Source: Aphelocoma coerulescens (lineage: Eukaryota > Chordata > Aves > Passeriformes > Corvidae). From it: a stretch of 64,000 nt of DNA. Below, piece by piece: positions 56,979 through 64,000 of this stretch; position 1 is the stretch's first letter; each line of letters starts with the position of its first letter. Made by a program: the position numbers and the translations under genes. The notes below the pieces were generated by a model. The model worked only from the letters and a program-made list of their open reading frames with translations, was not told where the DNA came from and searched no databases. The DNA lies in the NCBI RefSeq assembly GCF_041296385.1, contig NC_091016.1:11195997-11259996 (forward strand), given 5' to 3'.

Positions 56979-59900
56979 ACACTGAGGAATTAGTAAAGTT
57001 GAGAGAACACCATGACACTTGCATGAGGTTTTTATATTTGAATTTGACTTGGAAGTTTTTGCTTGCAGATCTTAAGCCATTTTCTATAAAGGCGATGCTG
57101 AAATGTTCATGCTCTAACAACGGTCAATTTATAAAGGAATAATAGCCAAAAAATGGGTATGTGGGCTGCAAAATGGTAACACTACTAGTTGTCTAAAGTT
57201 CTTAGCAGAAAATATGCATAAAACTTGCCAGAATCTGTTAGAATAGGAGAAGCTCATTGGGGTGGATAGAATGGTGAAAGGGCAATACAACATTTAAAGG
57301 GTATTTATTATAATAGTTGTTCACCTGTTAACCCCTTTTTTTCTGAAGATAGCTACACATAAGCTCAAAGCATGATGTCCTTTTAAAAAAATTTCTTTCT
57401 AAAAGGATGAAAAAACCTCACACTTTACAGTTTGTTTACAGTCTAAGCAGATTTCTTCTCTTGTGAACTCTTAGCTGGGTTGAGAGAAATAGCTGCAAGT
57501 TTTCTTTAACACTTGACCTTTTGTCCTTTCACAGTTCACATTCAATTGTTGGTATAATTTTGATCCAGAAGAAGTTATTTCCAAAGCTTCCTTTCAGATT
57601 TTTCCATCTGGTTTCTAAAGTTTTTTCTGAAATGGATTTTTCTCAGCTCTGCTGAATGCTGGTTGAGAAATGAAGCTTTTAAATCCCTAACATATAGATG
57701 GTTGCTGTATTGCCTCTTTTCAAAACAATATTGAAGCTGGTGGAGCTGAGATTTAATGACTGCTGGGAACATTTCACTAAGGTGTCCCAGTGCTTCCCTT
57801 TCTCTGATGTGATGTTTGCGTTCCTCTAGTCTCTCTGGATCCTAAGGCTGGCTCAGGCAGGGGTGAAGATTTTACAGTGGGTTGTGACTGTCTCAAATCA
57901 TCATCACTGGGATGAATGTGGTGTATTTTTTAAATAGTTCATAGTGTTCATACCTTGCTTTTTCTTGTCTGTCATTTCCTCATTACATCTAAATTATATA
58001 TGGTGAGTATTTAATTTATTGGTTAACTGTTCTTTATTACTTGTTTATTAACCTAAAATGGTTAATACCTATTTTTCCCAGTTCTTAGATTTTTATATTT
58101 TTATGTCTGACTCTTGTTGTTTATATCCTTGGGCTCTCCAGTATCATCCATATCACCTTGTGCCTGTGTGCCTTGCACCAGGGGATGTTCACATGGGTAG
58201 TTTGGTTTGGTTGGTTTTTCTTCATTTCTGGCTCAGTTTTTAAAGAGCAGTTTGTTCTGAGATGTTTAATATGCCTTCAGCTGAAGGGTCATGTGTGGCC
58301 CTTGCAGAACGGCTGTTGGGATGAACCAGCTAATGTTCTAGTGCTTGATCTTCCTAGCCCTGACCCCAAATGTTCCCAGTGGATGGCTGGAGTCCCTTCT
58401 GAGTCATTCAGTGCAGGAGAGATCCTGTATCTCTTGGGGAAATGCTGTGGCGATTATTCAGACAATGGAGATAGTGAAGATCAGCTAGTATCATTGAGGG
58501 AGTTAAAAAGACTCTATAACCTTTGTGGGTTATAACAGACCAGAGCGCTTCATTTTTACTGTCTCAGAAGACAAGAACTAAGAAATCTGAGCTTACTAGG
58601 AAAACTATAGAGCAGTGCAGGCTAAGGCACAAAATCTACTAATGTTAGGGTGATGGTAGCTTAAAAAAAAAGTCATGTATTATTTCTTCCCATGACTGAA
58701 CAAATCTATCCTCTCTCTCCCTGCAAAACTATCCCTCTCTCTACTAGCTGCAACACCAAAAATACCTTCAGTAGAATTTTAAGAGAGAATTTAGCAGGAT
58801 TGAATTAGGGGAGAATTAGGCTATCAAGCAAACTGACAGATGGCTTTTCTTCCACAAAAAAAGTAGAGAAGTAGAAAATAATGTGCCAGCCTCTAGCTAT
58901 TGAAATATCAGGGATTGGATTTCTCTCACTTTTCCTTCTCTACCTCCTGTTTTCCCACCCAGGCTGCCAGGTTAATTCCCTGGATACATACATCTTGGGC
59001 TGCTGCCTTCAAAGCCTGACAAGCCAGCTGGTGCCAGCTGTTGTTTTCTGCCCAGATGTGTGGGAATGAGGCTGGCTTTTTGATTTGTGGCCTGGTGGAA
59101 GTTTCAGAAATGCTGTAGTAGATTGGGCTGTGGGAATTTCTCCCTCTGCCAGCTCTCTGCTTGCACAGCCCTAGGGAGTGTTTGAAACCAGGCCAGTACT
59201 CAGTGCACCTTTCCCTGTTCTTGTCCATGGGTTTTATTCTGTCAATCTCCTCTTGCTCCACCTTCCATGTTCTACATTTTCTGCCATCAGCTGCTCTTTT
59301 TCTCTCCTAATCACTTTCTTATTCTCAGCCTACTCCAATCAAGTGACATTATTTATAATACTGAGAAGAGATGAGAATGAGGACTCAACAGTGTTGTCTT
59401 GCACGGTATTTTGATGGATAATTGGAAATTGGAAAAATTAATTAATTGGCTGTACTATGCATGCTTTCCATACCACCTTGCTCCGCTGTGTTGACATGAG
59501 CCAGTGGAAAAAACCACAGGCTCTTTCTGTGTTCTTAAATCTCTCAGTGAAGAAGAGTTTCTCAAGGAAACTTGGAAGTCAAGGTGCTTTTTGGTCTATC
59601 TATTTATTTCTCATCTTCTTGAAGCTTATGTGGAAGAGATGTAGACTTTTGAAGTGGTGGGTGCTTTATCAAATAAAAACCACTACTATTCAATCTCCTT
59701 CGGAGGAGCAAAATAAATGGATTTCTCTATTCATGCTGCATTTTGAGGATTTGACAAACAGCATTGTCTGCCGAGTTTCATGTCTTAAAATTGTTGACTT
59801 GAGTAGTGCTCTTAGGAGTCACATATGTGGTTTACACACGTGCGTTAACCAAGTGTTTTATGGGCAGCTGAATTCATTCTTGTTTGTAGGCTGCAATGTT

Positions 59901-62900
59901 TTAAATTTGCTTCACAATTTTATTTCAAAGTTACTTATGGTCAAGTCCAAAAGTATTTCTTTATCACTGCCGTGTTTCATGTAAACTTCCAAGACAGAAT
60001 GCATCCTTAGCTTTCCTAGTAAGAAATGTGACCCATTGTTCATGTTTTCCAAGATGTAACCCCCTAGATTTTAGCACCTTCCCTAGAAATCAAATAAAAT
60101 AGGCCCCTTTAGCAGCACTTTAAGGGAATAGGTAGTTTCAGGCAAGTGGGTGTCATGGCAAGTATTATATCGTGCCTGTCTTTACTAGTAAAAGAAAATG
60201 AAGGAGAGAAAATGAGAGCTGCTAAGTTGTGGCCTTTTGTTTACACAGCCCCGGTGAATGACAGTATTTCAAAGCTGAATGTCACAGCCAATCCATTAGT
60301 GTTGTTTCCAAGGAAAAGACATGAAGGAAAGGCCTTGCAAAGAACACAGTTTTATTTGCAGCATTGGGGGAAGACGTAAATAGCCCAGGGAACTTGTGAG
60401 TCAGTACCTTAGGTGCTCTTTTGAAGGCTGCAAATAATGATAGAGTCTGAAAAGTCAGGAGAGCTCAGGTACTTGCAGAGAAACATCCACTTTCAAGCAG
60501 AGGTCAAAACTTGACCCTGATTTTGGTTTAGTTAATATTTATTTTTTCTGCTGACTTCAACAGGTCATATAGACATCACTTCATAAGTGGAAGATGTATT
60601 TAATTTTAGAAGTAAAAGATGCATGTTAGTGATGATAGATACTGCATTACCATGGTTGTAACGATTAGCCTGGAGCCTGATGAGATTGGTGGGTTTCTTT
60701 GGACTTCAGTGAGCTCCTTCTCATTGAGGCAGAAGGAAATACATCTTCCTGCCTCTGGTTTGACTTAGGAAGTCATGTACTTTAAATCACCAGCTGTACT
60801 TCTGCTCACAGAATTGTATTTATAAGTGCCCCTTTCAACAATAGCTTATACATTTATACCCTTTTGTACATATACAGCATTGGTGTGAAAAGCAAGGTTT
60901 AGGTTAAAAGTGGTTGCACATACCCATAGTATTGCACACTAGATTCTTTCAAACTACTGGAGTTTTCTGAAATTTTCCCCTCAGTATTCGTCCTCTAGAG
61001 GTTTTCTTTTGTTACCAAGTCTTTTGTGGTGTTTTCTCCCCATCCCCCAACCGTAGTTATTTATTTTTATAATGTTTTAGCCTTACATTAAATGCTTTTT
61101 TGTCCTTGCTTAGATCTAGAAGACATTGCTGTAATCAGGTTTTTAACAATTCTGGTAGGGAATAGATAGGGAATAGATGCAGAGAATAGCTGTTTTAGGA
61201 GGATATTTGTTTTCTGTACCAAAGTATTCTTTCCCCCATAACCTGACATGATATTGAATGTTAGCAATCAAAATGTTATGAACAATTATGTATCTCATCT
61301 AACTACAGAGATATCATGCACTTTTTTCCCTCTGCCCAGGCCCAATAAGCTTTTTCTAGATTCTATTTATTTTAATAAGACTTTTTATTTTTTTTTTCTT
61401 CTCTCACATAAAAAATAAACTATTTTCAGTAAAGAAAACAGACTATGGAAAGATTAGATGATTTGGTGATTTATCAAGTGTTCACTTCCAGGGATTGGGA
61501 CTCAAGACTTTTTTGTCAGGTGCTTTGAAAAATGTGTGTTTGCTTTCATAATGGAACTGGAGTGTAGGTGAGTGCATAAGGTAGGAATCTAGCTGTCTCT
61601 TTACATAAAAAACATTCTTAAGAAAGCATGCTGATATGCACACAGTCATAATTAGTAATTATGGCAATTTCTGAAAGAGTTGAAGATCAAATTTATCTGA
61701 AAGGAGTGCAGTTCCTTCCAGCTCTCTGCAGAAAAACACAATCTAGTAAGGAAGCTTAAGAGAGAACTACAGGCAACAGATTTTGTTCAGCAGCCAAAAT
61801 TACTGCCAGTTTTGGCATGAAAAACGTTAGACCTTGGTCCATTGCTAATAAAATCAGTTTGCCTTCTGTCCTGACTTTCTCTGTGAACTGTGTCAAATTT
61901 TTACCACAGAAGAATCTGACATGATATAAAAATCTTCTGTAATTATCACATTAGGAGCTCTTGTGCCAGACTAATCAGATTTAGCTTAGCAAAATCCACT
62001 GCAAAGTTGTAATGTGGAGGTGAGTAAGGACCCTGTAAATTTGTTATTCAAGCTATTGCAAAACATAAAGTTGTTTTCTGGAAATGCAAGTTTTCTGACT
62101 AAAAGTTGACTTGTGATGGTACATTCAGCTCTGGGAAGGTTTGTGCTGGGCATTGGTAGAACAGTCCTCAAGTATAAAATTAATAGTATTACACAATGTA
62201 CTCTTTTTGAATTTACACAGATTATTATTGCTGTTCTTGCTACTATTTCTCCCCTGTAATTCAAAACCCATCATATGTGGAGCTTTTATCTTGCAAATAG
62301 TTGTTTGTGGTTAAACTCTATATAAAGTAGCTCTCTTTTATGCTACAGAGCAGAAGCTGAGGGCTGACAAGTGTTTGAGTCTTTCCTCAACATAGCATTT
62401 AAAGATTTTGCTCTCTTCCCTGCATACTTGTTGTGATGCCAGGAGAAGTTTTGCAGTGAGGGGCATATTCTCTGTCCATTCCTGTGCCATTCTGTTGATG
62501 CTCCTTTATGGAGTGTGTTCTGCAGTGCCAAGAAGCAGCCCTTTTTCTACAAACTACTCCAAGTTTGCCTGTTTGTGAGAGCCTGGGATATACAGGGGAT
62601 TTTTCTGGCTGGGAAACTTGTTTGTGAGTGGGAGACAGTAGTTTAGATTTTGTTGCAGCATATATGTTGCTTAGAAAAACTTCTTCCTATTAAATAAAAA
62701 ATTAATTTCTCTTGTAGGTATCTTCAGAGGAATTTTAAATCTCAAAATGTAGTAATAAGGATAGATAGCATTCTATTTGAAAAGTTTTTTTTTTTGTCCG
62801 TTTTTCATTTCAGTTTTCAAGTGGACAGTAAAACTTTTGAAAAGCAAAAGGTAGATCTCAGGTGTCATAAAACATTTACCACTCTCCAGCAAAGAAGAAG

Positions 62901-63053
62901 AGTGTTAAATGCTTATGCTTCTGCTTCTTTTTACTTTTTTAGTTCAGTGTGGATATTGATCCTGCATTTTGTTCCTTTAGTCCTTAATTGAGACCTCTTA
63001 AACTTATTAATGGAACAAATATTCCTTTTACTTGAAAGCAAATTATAGACGAG
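56979..63053. other. Non-coding stretch, no gene seen
   Basis: About 6 kb of AT-rich DNA. The largest open frames (59,457-59,984, 175 codons; 58,158-58,535, 125 codons) have no recognised domain, ordinary composition and no splice or promoter context that would support them. No transposon was recognised. Confidence 0.45.
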
Positions 63054-63941
63054 TGTCTTGGTTTGAAAGACAGGTGTCTGCTAAGAAAGGCAGGAGCCCC
63101 CCTTGCAACCACCCTTCCCTCTGAGTTATTATAATTTTAAAATCAAGGGGCTTTTAGGCAAAGATGTGGGAAATAGGAATAACAGTTCTTTACTGCTATA
63201 TATCTATATGTGTATAACCAGTCAAACAAACAACAATAACTATGGCAGTAACAGCAAACAATCACAAACCCAGTCCCAGCCTTCTTAGCTGTCAGGCCCT
63301 TTCCCCTTAGGTGCAGTTCTGCTTGCAGCTGGCAGGGGCGCTGGCAGCTCCCAGTGAGCAGGGCAGGTGCGATGGTTCCCCTGCGGCTGCAGGGGGCGCT
63401 CCAGAGCGAGCTCGGGGAGCAGGCGGCACTGGTGCCCTGGGATCCCGGGAAGGGATGGAACAAAAAAGCTTCACAAACCCCTGGGCAGCTGATCCCACTC
63501 TCTGGCCGGATCCTCGGGAATGGCAGGCTGGAATGGCGGGCTGGAACAGCAGGGACAAGCACAAATCCCGGGTGGCAGACGAGGTGTATCCAAATGGGGA
63601 ACCCCCCAGAGGTCTGGGCAGGTAGGGCGAGCATGGCTACAATGTAGTGAAGGCTCAACGCAACGGCGGGGCAGGGCGGCCACAGCCCGGCTCCCAGCAG
63701 GGCGGGGAAGGTGGGCTTTGGGATCCCGGGGCTTCTCCAGCAGAAGGGAAAGCAGCTGAAGAAAGCAGCCTCCCTCTCTGTCCGAAGCCAGAGACCGACT
63801 GCCCACACACCCAGATGAAACAAAGGAGTAGCCAGCTCTTGTTTTTCTTAAGTACCCAGCCATTTGTCCCCCTAGCAACATGTATGGGCAAAATTCCTTT
63901 AACAGAAAAAAAAAACCAGGAGAGCTCCTAAAACCCCAACA
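63054..63941. mobile_element. Solo LTR, relative of 49,083-49,985
   Basis: An 888-bp block from TGTCTTGGTTTGAAAGACAG to AACCCCAACA, similar along its length to 49,083-49,985. TTATA follows it at 63,942 and also occurs six bases before its start (63,043-63,047), so the target duplication is unclear. The GC-rich centre gives overlapping open frames on both strands (up to 226 codons) that are not genes. Confidence 0.85.
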
Positions 63942-64000
63942 TTATAAGGTTCATCTTTTTTAGCAATTAAATTGCCAGTTATGATTGTTCTTTTGCAAGT

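Noticed and set aside
59457..59984. A 175-codon plus-strand frame
   Set aside because: No recognised family, no hydrophobic or repeat pattern of note and no supporting splice signals; compatible with chance.
63143..63931. Cluster of open frames including a 226-codon minus-strand frame
   Set aside because: Same LTR family and same GC-rich segment as 49,083-49,985; not a gene.

Overview
The window is bird nuclear DNA. A CR1 LINE with recognisable reverse-transcriptase sequence lies at about 38,990-40,574 and a CR1 3' tail at about 34,731-35,200. About 28 kb of the 64 kb (my sum of the intervals listed here, roughly 44%) is endogenous retrovirus (ERV) or LTR sequence. The LTR types and the many solo LTRs suggest a songbird (inference). 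There is no prokaryotic gene, operon or CRISPR. Only one short stretch looks like a host coding exon (29,394-29,582, minus strand).

Layout. 1-3,350: a four-unit tandem repeat of about 180-190 bp lies between two oppositely oriented GGCAAG/CTTGCC-rich arrays; an LTR has inserted into it, and a second LTR has inserted into the first. 6,699-7,248: solo LTR. 11,857-21,178: a complete minus-strand provirus (ERV-A) with 524-bp LTRs identical as far as I can read, a 4-bp target duplication, a tRNA-Arg-type primer site, and open gag, pol and env. 22.6-37.5 kb: four LTR copies, two of them inverted, plus the host exon candidate. 38.99-40.57 kb: CR1. 42.7-54.8 kb: a dense cluster of LTR elements containing ERV-B (minus, degraded betaretrovirus-like), a solo LTR, ERV-C (plus, internally deleted, env largely readable) and further LTRs. 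56.3 kb and 63.0 kb: solo LTRs. The rest is AT-rich non-coding DNA.

How the genes work together. In ERV-A, gag and pol share one frame and are separated by a single UGA followed by CUA, so Gag-Pol is most simply made by stop-codon readthrough. Env would come from a spliced RNA; its ATG overlaps the pol stop as TAATG. Pol is gammaretrovirus-like (protease, RT, RNase H, integrase).

The most unusual thing in the window is the ERV-A Env. The surface-subunit half begins with three consecutive immunoglobulin-like modules, each with a Cys-Trp-(G-[KQ]-Y-x-C) pattern, before a more conventional SU region, an RHKR cleavage site and a transmembrane subunit. Identical LTRs and undamaged frames indicate a very recent, possibly polymorphic, insertion.
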